Source: Amycolatopsis tucumanensis
Lineage (GTDB): Bacteria; Actinomycetota; Actinomycetes; Mycobacteriales; Pseudonocardiaceae
NCBI RefSeq assembly: GCF_021654135.1
Contig: NZ_JAKGSD010000006.1
Location: 107,025 to 171,024 of the forward strand
Direction of reading: 5' to 3'
Length of the DNA: 64,000 nucleotides
Both the position numbers and the translations under genes were made by a program. This document shows positions 17,936 to 26,525 of this stretch, one piece after another (the first letter of the stretch is position 1; each line of letters begins with the position of its first letter). The notes beneath the pieces are model-generated. The model was not told the origin of the DNA. It saw only the letters and a list, made by a program, of their open reading frames with translations, and made no database searches.

Positions 17936-18892
17936 GTGTTGCAGGCGAACGCGGCCATGGGACGGGGTACGGCACCCGCCGTGCGCTGGCTCGTCCGCGC
18001 CCTGCTCGTGATCGCCGGTGCCGCACTCGGCACAGCGGCCGCCTGGCTGCTCGGCGACGCCACCGCCTCCGCCACCCAGATCGCCCCCGCTCCCGCCGAC
18101 ACGCGCACGAGCGGTGACGAGCCGACCCCGGTCACCGACCGCGTGGTCACCGCGACCGACGACCTCACCTGGGGCGCCTCCGACCTGGTCGGCAACGCCA
18201 CGGCGACCGTGCTGAAGTACGGCATGGCCGGCGCTCCGGCGGACCCCGCCCGCGGCGAGGAGGCCGCGGCGGACCTGCGCCAGACGGTCCACTCGTTCAC
18301 GCGCGACGCGGTGCTGCGCCCGGTCGAGCGCACCCTCGGCACGGCCGAGCACATCAGCCGCAAGCCGCAGGACGCGCCGCAGGTCATCGGCCAGGCGCTG
18401 ACCCCACCGCCCGCGGTCAAGGACTTCGGCGACAAGGTGTGGAACATCCTGCGCCCCGCTGGCGGAAGCCTGATCAAGCTGCCGGGCCTGGACGGCTCCG
18501 GCGACGACGGACAGCCTGCCGCGCTCCCCGCGGCCGAGGTCCTGCCCGCTCCGGTCGCCGACGCCGTGATGGGTCCGGTCGCCAACGCGCTTCCGGACAG
18601 CACGCACGGCCAGGCGGCCAAGGCCGGTCGCCACGACCGCGCCGCCGACCGTTCCGAGGGCGAGCACCGGGACCAGTTCCCGTACTCGCCGCTGCGCGGG
18701 CCGCTCGCGCCCGCGGGTGTTCCGTTCGCCCCCGGTGGCGCTGTCACCGGTGGCCACATCGACGGCCTGCTGTTCGGCGTTCCCGCCGGCGGCCCGGCCG
18801 TGCGTGGTGTGGACGACCGCAGTGCCGTCCGCATCGTTTCCCGGCACACGCCGGTTCAGCCGGGCGAGCAGCCCGGTGTCACTCCTGACTGA
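17936..18892 (+). CDS. Secreted or membrane-anchored protein, paralogue of 16031-16732
   Basis: 318 residues from GTG at 17936. AGGAG at 17927 lies 4 nt before GTG and 7 nt before TTG at 17939; ATG at 17957 is a third option. Hydrophobic residues about 15-45 (LVRALLVIAGAALGTAAAWL) form a signal peptide or anchor with ASA afterwards. The rest is Ala/Pro/Asp-rich with a region near 70-150 (VTDRVVTATDDLTWGASDLV, DFGDKVWNIL) that may be helical, and Gly/Pro-rich stretches late in the protein. It ends in VTPD with tgatttccg after it, like the gene at 16031. No known domain seen; part of the surface-protein run. Confidence 0.65.
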   Translation: MLQANAAMGRGTAPAVRWLVRALLVIAGAALGTAAAWLLGDATASATQIAPAPADTRTSGDEPTPVTDRVVTATDDLTWGASDLVGNATATVLKYGMAGAPADPARGEEAAADLRQTVHSFTRDAVLRPVERTLGTAEHISRKPQDAPQVIGQALTPPPAVKDFGDKVWNILRPAGGSLIKLPGLDGSGDDGQPAALPAAEVLPAPVADAVMGPVANALPDSTHGQAAKAGRHDRAADRSEGEHRDQFPYSPLRGPLAPAGVPFAPGGAVTGGHIDGLLFGVPAGGPAVRGVDDRSAVRIVSRHTPVQPGEQPGVTPD

Positions 18893-19089
18893 TTTCCGCG
18901 CGGGGTAGCTCGAAGCGCCGCCCTGTTCGCCGTGCCCCTTCTTCGGGCCGGTGTCGCGCGCGCAACCAGAGCACCCCGCTTTTTCAGCCCTCGCGGGCGC
19001 ACTCACCCGTGCCCGCGAACCCCGGTGCTCCGTTAGCGCACCGACCCTCAAGCCCCGCAAGGGAACCCGAAGAAAAGGAGAAACCCTCG

Positions 19090-21999
19090 ATGCAGACCTG
19101 GGCAAAGCGCGGAATCCAAACCGCGCTGGTCACGGGTGGCTTGCTGATGCTGGGTACCGGCATCGCATCTGCCGACGAGAACGTGAACCCGGACAGTCCG
19201 GCCGGTCCGCTGGACGTCAACCTGAGCGTGCCGGTCGACATCCAGGACAACGCCCTGGGCACCCTGGGCAAGCAGGTCAACCTGCCTGAGGTCCACAAGG
19301 AGATCAGCACCAAGCTGATCACCGACGCCGCCAACAAGGCCGCTGCCCCGGTCACCAAGACCGGCGCCCTCAAGCCCGCCGCCCCGGCGATGGGCGCCGC
19401 CAACGGCGTGATCGCCAAGGCCACCGACGCCGCCACCGGTGCGGCGCAGCGCGTGGGCCAGGCCACGAACCCGGGTGCCCAGCGCGCCACGGTCGCGCAG
19501 GACGCCGCTCCGTCCGTTCAGGACAACGGTGACCCGTTCCACGGCAACAAGGTCTCGCTGAACGCCGCGCTGCCGATCCTGATCAGCGGCAACGCGCTCG
19601 GTGTGCTGGGTGACGCGTCCGTCGAGTCGGACGCCACGCAGACCTACGAGCACAACTCGGACATCAACACCGACGGTTCGCACGGCGGTCTCGCCGGCAA
19701 CGTCGTCGCGCTGGACTGGGCCCTGCCCGTCCAGATCTCGGGCAACGCGCTCGGCCTGGTCGGCAGCGGCCACACCTCGGGCAGCGCGACCCAGGAGGCG
19801 TCGACCACCGGTGACATCGTCACCGACGGCACCAACGGCGGCCTGTCCGGCAACGTCATCGCCCCGCAGGGCGCGACCCCGCTGCAGGTGTCGGGCAACG
19901 CGCTGGGCTGGTTCCTCGGCCACGCCGAGACCGACTTCGAAGGCTCCAGCGAGGCGGAGTCCGGCGGCTCGATCGAGACGCACGGCTCGAAGGGCGCCGG
20001 CACCGGCAACGTCGCGGGCGTCCCCGTGGCCCTGCCCGCCAAGGTGTCGGGCAACGCCATCTCCTGGGGTGGCGACGCCGACGTCCCGGCCGGCTCGTAC
20101 GACGCCGAGGCCGAGGCCGGCGACACCGCCGACGGCCCGCGTGGCCCGAGCTACATCCAGACCGACGGTGACGACTCGTTCCTGGCGGGCAACGTCGCGC
20201 AGCCGCAGCCCGCGGTGCCGGCGACCGTCGCGGGCAACGCCGCGGCCTGGATCGGCAACTCGCTCGTCGGCGGCGGCGCGGACCGCCAGTCCGGTGGCGT
20301 GGACCTCGGCAGCGAGGCCACCTCGGGTGGCACCACCAGCACCAGCGGTGAGAACGCGGCCGGTTCCGGCAACATCGCGGACGCGCCCGTCGCCCTGCCC
20401 GTCGAGGCGTTCTGCGTCGGCGGCACCTGGATCGGCAACGCGCACGCCAACGGCTGCGACAACGAGACCGAGGCGCAGGCCGGTTCGGACACCTTCACCT
20501 CCGGCAACGGCAGCTTCCTCGGCGGCAACAGCGTGTCGGCCCCACCGGCGGGCACCGTCGAGGTCTTCGGTGTCGGCGGCTCGTGGATCGGCAACGCCTC
20601 GGGCAGCGCGACCGAGACGAAGGACGTCAAGGCCGGTGGCTACACCGGGACGCTGGGCAACGACTCGGCCGGCTCCGGCAACGCCGTGCAGGTCCCGGTT
20701 GCCGTGCCCGCCGAGGTGTTCGGCGTCGGCGGCTCGTGGATCGGTCAGGGGGCCGGGGAGGCTTCCGAGACCAAGACCGTGACCTCCGGTGGCGACGGCA
20801 ACACCCAGGACGACAACGCCGCGGCCTCCGCGAACCTGGTCCAGGTTCCGGTGTCGGCCCCGGTCCAGGTGTTCGGCATCGGCGGCGCGTGGATCGGCCA
20901 GGGCGCCGGCGCGGCCACGACCGACACCACCTCGACCGCGGGTGGCGACGGCAAGGCGACGGGCAAGGGCGGCTTCGCGGCAGGCAACCTCGCCGCGGTG
21001 CCGGTTTCGCTCCCGGCGCAGGTGCACGGCCTCGGCGCCGCGTGGATCGGCAACGGCTTCGGCGAGTCGGAGAACGTGACCGACTCGACCGCGGGCGGCG
21101 ACCTGAACACCACCGGCGAGGGCGGCTCCGTCGCGGGCAACATCGTCGAGGCGCCGGTCGGCGCCGTGGCCACCGTCTTCGGTGACGCCGCGGTGTGGGG
21201 CGGCGTGGTCAAGGGCGACGCGTCCAACGACGTCGTCTCGACCGCGGGTGGCGACGCCGAGACCAACGGCGAGGGTGGCTCGATCGCGGGCAACGTGCTC
21301 GCGGCGCAGGCGCTGCCGGTGGCCCAGGTGTTCGGCAACGCCGCGAGCCTGGTCGGTGTCGCGCACGCGACCGGCGTCAACGACACCGAGGCCAACTCGG
21401 GTGGCGACATCACCACTTCGGGCGAGGGTGGCGCGCTGTCCGGCGACATCTTCGACGTCCCGGCCGCGGCTGTGGCGCAGGTGTTCGGCAACGCCCTGTC
21501 CGTGGGCGGGGTCGCGCACGCGGTGGCCGACAACACCACCACCGGGACCGTGGGCGGTACGGACACCACGTCCGGCCCGGCCAAGGCGCTGTCCGGGATC
21601 AGCAAGCAGGTGCCGGTCGGCGTCGTCGCGCAGGTCTACGACATCCCGCTGGGCCTGATCGCGGTCACCAGCACGACGGTCAGCAACGCGACGGACATCT
21701 CGGTCGCCGGCAAGGAGCCGCAGATCGAGCTGCCGATCACGATGCCGGAGATGGGCGCCACCGCCCTGCCGAAGCTGCCGGCGCTGCCGGCCCGCTCGGA
21801 GCGCTCCGCGCTGCCGCAGGTCAACACGCTGCCGGTCGAGCTGCCGGGTGCGGACCTGGCGGACCTGCCCGCGAGCGTCGAGGGTGTCCTGCCCGCCGGT
21901 GACCTCCCGGCCATCGCGCAGCTGGACTCCCAGCCGACCGCCGTCTTCCAGCAGGTCAACGACCTGGTCGGCGGCAAGGGAATCAACATCAAGGGCTGA
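19090..21999 (+). CDS. Giant secreted protein of ~14 chaplin-like repeats
   Basis: 969 residues. Signal peptide MQTWAKRGIQTALVTGGLLM to ASA at about 31. A half repeat (LSVPVDIQDNALGTLG) and an Ala-rich helical spacer lead to residue 145. From about 145 to 877 there are about 14 units of ~51-60 residues, each G-G-x-x-x-GN, a strand pair of the form V-PV--P--V-GNA----G, then a Thr/Ser/Asp/Gly-rich loop ending GGD-x-T-x-GE. Examples: SGNAVQVPVAVPAEVFGVGG and AGNLAAVPVSLPAQVHGLGA. This is close to the Streptomyces chaplin core (SGN-QVPV-VPVNVCGN---VIG). Only the unit near 435-465 has Cys (442 and 456). The C-terminal 90 residues are Pro/Leu-rich without LPxTG. AAGGAG at 19075 supports ATG at 19090. 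Chaplin relationship is by pattern; role as surface amyloid or sheath is inference. Confidence 0.85.
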   Translation: MQTWAKRGIQTALVTGGLLMLGTGIASADENVNPDSPAGPLDVNLSVPVDIQDNALGTLGKQVNLPEVHKEISTKLITDAANKAAAPVTKTGALKPAAPAMGAANGVIAKATDAATGAAQRVGQATNPGAQRATVAQDAAPSVQDNGDPFHGNKVSLNAALPILISGNALGVLGDASVESDATQTYEHNSDINTDGSHGGLAGNVVALDWALPVQISGNALGLVGSGHTSGSATQEASTTGDIVTDGTNGGLSGNVIAPQGATPLQVSGNALGWFLGHAETDFEGSSEAESGGSIETHGSKGAGTGNVAGVPVALPAKVSGNAISWGGDADVPAGSYDAEAEAGDTADGPRGPSYIQTDGDDSFLAGNVAQPQPAVPATVAGNAAAWIGNSLVGGGADRQSGGVDLGSEATSGGTTSTSGENAAGSGNIADAPVALPVEAFCVGGTWIGNAHANGCDNETEAQAGSDTFTSGNGSFLGGNSVSAPPAGTVEVFGVGGSWIGNASGSATETKDVKAGGYTGTLGNDSAGSGNAVQVPVAVPAEVFGVGGSWIGQGAGEASETKTVTSGGDGNTQDDNAAASANLVQVPVSAPVQVFGIGGAWIGQGAGAATTDTTSTAGGDGKATGKGGFAAGNLAAVPVSLPAQVHGLGAAWIGNGFGESENVTDSTAGGDLNTTGEGGSVAGNIVEAPVGAVATVFGDAAVWGGVVKGDASNDVVSTAGGDAETNGEGGSIAGNVLAAQALPVAQVFGNAASLVGVAHATGVNDTEANSGGDITTSGEGGALSGDIFDVPAAAVAQVFGNALSVGGVAHAVADNTTTGTVGGTDTTSGPAKALSGISKQVPVGVVAQVYDIPLGLIAVTSTTVSNATDISVAGKEPQIELPITMPEMGATALPKLPALPARSERSALPQVNTLPVELPGADLADLPASVEGVLPAGDLPAIAQLDSQPTAVFQQVNDLVGGKGINIKG
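19521..21719 (+). repeat. ~14 tandem degenerate chaplin-like repeat units
   Basis: In-frame units of about 153-180 bp encode the repeats of the 969-residue protein. Units differ at the DNA level, so this is an old array kept by selection on the protein. Units 7-10 share VFG(V/I)GG(S/A)WIG and look most recently related. Confidence 0.8.
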
Positions 22000-22014
22000 C
22001 GCCCTGACGAAGTG

Positions 22015-22048
22015 AAAACGGGCCCGGTGGTGCTTCCGGGCCCGTTTT
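22015..22048 (+). terminator. Rho-independent terminator of the chaplin-like gene
   Basis: AAAACGGGCCCGG (22015-22027) pairs perfectly with CCGGGCCCGTTTT (22036-22048) across an 8-nt loop. The A-run and T-run flanks make it work in both directions, ending also the convergent dioxygenase gene. Confidence 0.9.
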
Positions 22049-22055
22049 CCTTTTC

Positions 22056-22826
22056 TCAACCGATCTGCACGGACCGTTTCGCGAGGCCGTACCAGTAGCC
22101 GTCGATGACCGTTTCCGGCCTGGCGTCCTCGGAGCCGGCGCCGAGGCTGACGAACAACGGCGCGAAATGCTCGATGCGCGGGTGCGCGAGCGTCGCGGCA
22201 GGCGCCTTGTGGCGGAAGTCGAGCAGCGCGTCGATGTCGTTGGCGCGCAACGTTTCCGCGCCCCACTGGTCGAACTCGGTGGACCACTGCGGCGGGTTGC
22301 CGTCAACGCCGACGCCCATCGCGGAGAGGTTGTGCGTGAAGAACCCGCTGCCGATGATCAGCACGCCTTCGTCCCGCAGCGGCTTCAGCTTGCGGCCCAG
22401 CTCGAACAGCTTGTGCGGGTCCAGGGTCGGCATGGACATCTGCAGCACCGGCACGTCCGCGTCCGGGTACATCTCGACGAGCGGCACGTAGGCGCCGTGG
22501 TCGAGGCCGCGGTCGGGGGCCTCGTGCACCTCGGTGCCGGGGCCGGACAGCAGTTTCCGCACCTTCGCGGCCAGCTCGGGCGCGCCGGGAGCCGGGTATT
22601 TCACGGTGTAGTAGTGCTCGGGGAAGCCCCAGAAGTCGTAGACCAGCGGAACCGTCGTGGTCGCGCCGACGGTGACCGGCGCCTCCTCCCAGTGCGCCGA
22701 GACGACGAGGATCGCCTTGGGCTTGGGCAGGTTCGCCGACCAGTCGGCCAGCTGACGGGTCCACCGGGCGTCATCGGCGAGCGGCGGCGCGCCATGGCTC
22801 AGGTAGAGCACGGGAGTCGCACTCAT
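22056..22826 (-). CDS. 4,5-DOPA dioxygenase extradiol-like protein (LigB family)
   Basis: 256 residues. Class III extradiol dioxygenase fold using non-haem metal; relatives include E. coli YgiD and plant DODA, which open the ring of DOPA. Metal and active-site residues appear in LSHGAPPL (His near 12), VVSAHWEE (His near 44), FPEHYYTVKYPAPG, GLDHGAYVPLVEMYP and GSGFFTHNLS (His near 167). ATG at 22826 is preceded by GGAGG at a good spacing; a Met 12 nt upstream would include that site. A TTGAA-N2-TTCAA palindrome lies just upstream. Native substrate unknown. Confidence 0.9.
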   Translation of the reverse strand: MSATPVLYLSHGAPPLADDARWTRQLADWSANLPKPKAILVVSAHWEEAPVTVGATTTVPLVYDFWGFPEHYYTVKYPAPGAPELAAKVRKLLSGPGTEVHEAPDRGLDHGAYVPLVEMYPDADVPVLQMSMPTLDPHKLFELGRKLKPLRDEGVLIIGSGFFTHNLSAMGVGVDGNPPQWSTEFDQWGAETLRANDIDALLDFRHKAPAATLAHPRIEHFAPLFVSLGAGSEDARPETVIDGYWYGLAKRSVQIG

Positions 22827-22840
22827 CGCAGCCTCCATGT

Positions 22841-22852
22841 TTGAAAGTTCAA
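22841..22852. promoter_or_regulatory. TTGAA-N2-TTCAA inverted repeat upstream of the dioxygenase gene
   Basis: Five-bp arms TTGAA and TTCAA separated by AG lie 15 bp upstream of the start codon, in a short AT-richer stretch. This is a plausible operator, for example for a MarR- or HxlR-type regulator; none is adjacent. Confidence 0.4.
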
Positions 22853-22950
22853 CTACTAAGCTACCCGACGCGCTGGGGGCGCGCAGTATTCCCGGAGGCG
22901 GAACCGGTACAGAGTGGCCCTACCCGGACGGCGCGCGCCTATCCTGAGCC

Positions 22951-23322
22951 ATGGCGGTGAACGTGGCGATCTACCTGGTCGTATGTGCCACGCCGCCGTT
23001 GCTGTTCTGGCTCGCGAGCAAGGCGCCCGCGGTGGCCGCCGCCCTCCGTCGCCGCCGCGAACCGGCGCCGACCGGCCTGCCCATCGAACGCCTCGCGGCG
23101 GACCTGCGCCGCGTGCACCGCTGCCTCGAAGACCTCGCCCCGGACGCGCCGATGCTGCGCCGCCGCGCGACGCACCAGGCCTACGACGCGCTGCTGGTCC
23201 AGGCCTGCACGGCACTCGGCCTGCAGCACTGGCTGGACTCGCTGCCCGAGGGCGTGGAGCGCGACATCGAGCGGCTGCGGGTGGAAGAGGCGCTGCGCCG
23301 CGCCGGGTTAGTCGTTCCCTGA
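22951..23322 (+). CDS. Conserved hypothetical small membrane-tethered protein
   Basis: 123 residues. One N-terminal hydrophobic segment (about 3-30, VAIYLVVCATPPLLFWLASK) then a basic stretch RRRREP and a helical cytosolic domain (LAADLRRVHRCLEDLAPDAP, YDALLVQACTALGLQHWLDS). Short proteins of this shape are widespread in actinobacteria without known function. The end overlaps the convergent UvrA-like gene by 15 bp. Confidence 0.7.
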   Translation: MAVNVAIYLVVCATPPLLFWLASKAPAVAAALRRRREPAPTGLPIERLAADLRRVHRCLEDLAPDAPMLRRRATHQAYDALLVQACTALGLQHWLDSLPEGVERDIERLRVEEALRRAGLVVP

Positions 23323-25506
23323 CAGCCGGGCCAGGTGCCGCCCGGTCTTCGACCCCGGCTGACGGGCCAGCTCCGCGGGTGGTCCCTGGAACAGCACCCG
23401 CCCGCCGTGCCTGCCCGCTCCGGGACCCAGGTCGACCACCCAGTCCGCCCTGGCGATCACGTCGAGGTTGTGCTCGATGACCACGACGGTCGAGCCGGCC
23501 GCCACCAGCCGCTCGAACAGCTCGACCAGGCCGGCGACGTCGGAGGGGTGCAGCCCGGTGGTGGGTTCGTCGAAAACGTAGGTCCGGCCGGGACGGGAAA
23601 GTTCGACGGCGAGCTTCAGGCGCTGGCGTTCCCCGCCGGACAGCGTGTTCAGGGGCTGCCCGAGCGACAGGTACCCGAGGCCGACGTCGACGAGCCGGTC
23701 CAGCACCGGCTCGTCGGGGAACACGCTCCGCGCGTCCCGCGCGGACAGGTCGAGCACCTCGCTGATCGTGTGACCGCGGTAGGTGTGGCGCAGGACGTCC
23801 TCGACGAACCGGCGTCCCTGGCATTCCTCGCACGTCGTGACCATCGGGTCGAGGAAGGCCAGGTCGGTGTAGATCACGCCGAGGCCGTTGCAGCGCGGGC
23901 AGGCCCCCTCCGAGTTGGCGCTGAACAGCGAGGCGCTGACCCCGTTCGCGGCGGCGAACCGCTGCCGGATGCCGTCGAGCATCCCGGTGAAGGTCGCCGG
24001 GCTCGACCGGCGCGATCCGCGGATCGGGCTCTGGTCGACCGACACCGCGTCCGGGACGAACCCGTGCACCAGCGTGCTCTTGCCGGACCCGGCCACGCCG
24101 GTGACGACCGTCAGCACACCCAGTGGGATGTCCGCGTCGACCCCACGCAGGTTGTGCCGCGTGGCGCCGCGGATCTCCAGGAACCGCTCAGCCGGTCGCG
24201 GGTTCTCCTTGATCCGCGGGCGGTGCCGCAGGTGGTGGCCGGTCGGCGTGTCCGCCAGCCCGGCGACCCCGCCCTGGTAGACCACCCGGCCACCGTCCTG
24301 CCCGGCGCCGGGTCCGAGGTCGATGACGTGGTCGGCCGCGGCGATCACGTCCGGGTCGTGCTCGACCACCAGGACGGTGTTCCCCTTGTCCCGCAGGCTC
24401 TTCAGCAGCGCGACCAGCTGGGTCACGTCGTCCGGGTGCAGCCCGACGCTCGGCTCGTCGAACACGTAGAGCATGCCGGTGAGGCTGCTGCCCAGGTGGC
24501 GCACCATCTTCACACGCTGCGACTCGCCGCCGGACAGGGTCGAGGTCGGGCGGTCCATCGTGAGGTAGCCGAGGCCGATCGACACGAGCCGCCGCAACTG
24601 CGCGACCAGCGCGGCGACCACCGGCTCCGGTTCGGTCAGCGTCCGCGCGAAGGCCAGCAGGTCCTCGGCCTCCATCGCGGCGCACTCGGCGATCGACCGT
24701 CCGTCCACTTTGGACGCCAGCGCCTCCGGCGACAGCCGCGCGCCGTGGCACTTCGGGCACGTCTCCTGGATGACGACCCGCTCGAAGGCCTCACGGGTGC
24801 GACCCTTCAGCGAGTCGGCGTCCTTCGGCAGCCAGATGCGTTCGAACCGCGGCAGCAGCCCTTCGTAGTTCGCGGACGGTGCGTCCGGCACGCCGTGCAG
24901 GAACGCGTCCCACTCCGCGGGCGTGTACTCGGCGAGCGGTTTGTCCAGGTCGAACAGGCCGGAGTCGGCGAAGGTGCGCCACATCCAACCGCCGGGCTGG
25001 AACGTGGGGAACCGGATCGCGCCCTCGTTGAGCGAGCGGCCGCGGTCGATGAGTTCGTCGACGACGATCGTCCGCGCGGTGCCCAGCCCGGTGCAGTGCG
25101 GGCACATCCCCTGGGGGTCGTTGAAGGAGAACGCGTTCGAGTACCCGGCGAACGGCCGGCCGGCGCGCGACCAGAGCAACCGCATCAGCGAATAGATGTC
25201 GGTGACCGTGCCGACCGTCGAACGTGGCCCGCCACCGAGGCGTTTCTGGTCCACCACGATCGCGGCGGGCAGGTTCTCGATCGCGTCCACGTCGGGCTGG
25301 CCGTAGCGGGGCAGCCGGTTGCGCACGAAGGTGGTGAACGTTTCGTTGAGCTGCCGCTGGGACTCGGCCGCGATCGTGTCGAAGACCAGCGACGACTTGC
25401 CCGACCCGGACACCCCGGTGACCACGGTGAACGCGTCCTTCGGCAGCGCGACGGTGAGGTCCCGGAGGTTGTGCTCGCGGGCGCCAACGACCCGGAGTTC
25501 AGTCAT
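23308..25506 (-). CDS. UvrA-like ABC ATPase (drug-resistance type)
   Basis: 732 residues, shorter than true UvrA (~950). Two ABC modules: Walker A GVSGSGKSSLVFDT near 33 and GVAGSGKST near 480, signature LSGGESQRVKMV and LSGGERQRLKLA, Walker B YVFDEPSVGLHP and YVFDEPTTGLHP. Zinc-finger pairs CPHCTGLG, CPKCHGARL, CPRCNGLG and CEECQGRR are kept, but the UvrB-binding insertion is reduced. Short UvrA paralogues occur in antibiotic producers (for example DrrC) and protect DNA from bound drugs. ATG at 25506 is chosen because residues from MTELRVVGA match the family start. It diverges from the WYL regulator gene 62 bp away. Confidence 0.92.
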   Translation of the reverse strand: MTELRVVGAREHNLRDLTVALPKDAFTVVTGVSGSGKSSLVFDTIAAESQRQLNETFTTFVRNRLPRYGQPDVDAIENLPAAIVVDQKRLGGGPRSTVGTVTDIYSLMRLLWSRAGRPFAGYSNAFSFNDPQGMCPHCTGLGTARTIVVDELIDRGRSLNEGAIRFPTFQPGGWMWRTFADSGLFDLDKPLAEYTPAEWDAFLHGVPDAPSANYEGLLPRFERIWLPKDADSLKGRTREAFERVVIQETCPKCHGARLSPEALASKVDGRSIAECAAMEAEDLLAFARTLTEPEPVVAALVAQLRRLVSIGLGYLTMDRPTSTLSGGESQRVKMVRHLGSSLTGMLYVFDEPSVGLHPDDVTQLVALLKSLRDKGNTVLVVEHDPDVIAAADHVIDLGPGAGQDGGRVVYQGGVAGLADTPTGHHLRHRPRIKENPRPAERFLEIRGATRHNLRGVDADIPLGVLTVVTGVAGSGKSTLVHGFVPDAVSVDQSPIRGSRRSSPATFTGMLDGIRQRFAAANGVSASLFSANSEGACPRCNGLGVIYTDLAFLDPMVTTCEECQGRRFVEDVLRHTYRGHTISEVLDLSARDARSVFPDEPVLDRLVDVGLGYLSLGQPLNTLSGGERQRLKLAVELSRPGRTYVFDEPTTGLHPSDVAGLVELFERLVAAGSTVVVIEHNLDVIARADWVVDLGPGAGRHGGRVLFQGPPAELARQPGSKTGRHLARLSGND

Positions 25507-25568
25507 GCCGTCGACGCTAGGAACGATCGCGGCCACACCCTGGCCGCGATTCCTGCGACCATCGATCC

Positions 25569-26521
25569 GTGCACGGACCGAGCGCGCGGATGCTGGAGCT
25601 GCTGTCGTTGCTGCAGACCGGCCGCACCTGGAGTGGCGCTGATCTGACCGAGCGGCTGGGTGTCTCGCCGCGCACCCTGCGCCGGGACGTCGAACGGCTG
25701 CGCGAGCTGGGCTTCCCGGTGTCGTCGTGTCCGGGCCCGGCGGCCGCTACCAGCTCGCCGCCGGCCGCGCGATGCCCCCGCTGCTGCTCACCGACGAGGA
25801 GGCCGTGGCCACGGTCGTCGGGCTGCGGTTCGCGGCGCTGGCGCAGGTGGACGGCGCCACGGGCGCTGCCGACGGTGCGCTGCGGAAGCTGGAGCAGGTG
25901 CTGCCGTCGCGGTTGCGGTACCGGGTCGCGGCGGTGCTGGCTTCGACCGAGGCGGTCTCCCGGGCGGTGGGCCTGCTCGACCTGCGCGTGCTCCAGCTGC
26001 TGGCCACCGCCGCGCACGCCCACCAGGACGTGCGGTTCGGGTACACGACGCGCGCCGGGGAACGGAGCGAACGCCGGGCCGAGCCGTACCGCCAGGTGCT
26101 GCTGGGCAAGCGGTGGTACCTGCTGGCCTGGGACATCGACCGCCGCGACTGGCGGACCTTCCGGATCGACCGGATCACCGACGTGACCGTGTCCGGCACG
26201 ACGTTCACCCCGCGCCCGCTGCCGCCGGACCCGGTGAGCTTCGTGCAGTCCAGCGCGAACTTCCCGCTCAGCAGGCACCGCGGGGTCGTCCGGTTCGACG
26301 CGCCGGTCTCCGTCGTGTCGGAGCGGCTGATGGCCGAAGCCGGCACGCTCGAGGCGCTCGACGAGCACAGCTGCCGGTTCGTCACACCCGTGGACTCGTG
26401 GGAGTGGCTGGCGGTGACCTTGCCGATGGTCGGCGTGCCGTACACCATCGAAGGTCCGCCGGAACTCGTCAAGCGGTCCCGCGAACTCGCCGACCGCATC
26501 CGTGCCGCGACGGGAGGGTGA
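25569..26521 (+). pseudogene. YafY-type WYL transcriptional regulator, frameshifted
   Basis: The HTH part reads from GTG at 25569 in one frame (MLELLSLLQTGRTWSGADLT and RVSPRTLRRDV-type recognition helix, to LRELGFPVSS near 25727). The rest reads one base out of frame from 25727 (SGPGGRYQLAAGRAMPPLLL, then the WYL domain with WYLLAWD near 26118 and a C-terminal cap to 26521). Normal family members join these directly, so one nucleotide is missing around 25719-25730, in gtgtcgtcgtgtcc. It is a true mutation, a sequencing error or, less likely, programmed frameshifting. The gene sits between the divergent UvrA-like gene and the AraC gene 4 nt downstream. Confidence 0.8.
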
Positions 26522-26525
26522 GGCC

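Noticed and set aside
19048..22287. A 1079-codon open frame antisense to the chaplin-like gene
   Set aside because: Composition is Arg/Asp/Gly/Val shadow of the repeats on the other strand; the plus-strand protein has a signal peptide, ribosome site and terminator.
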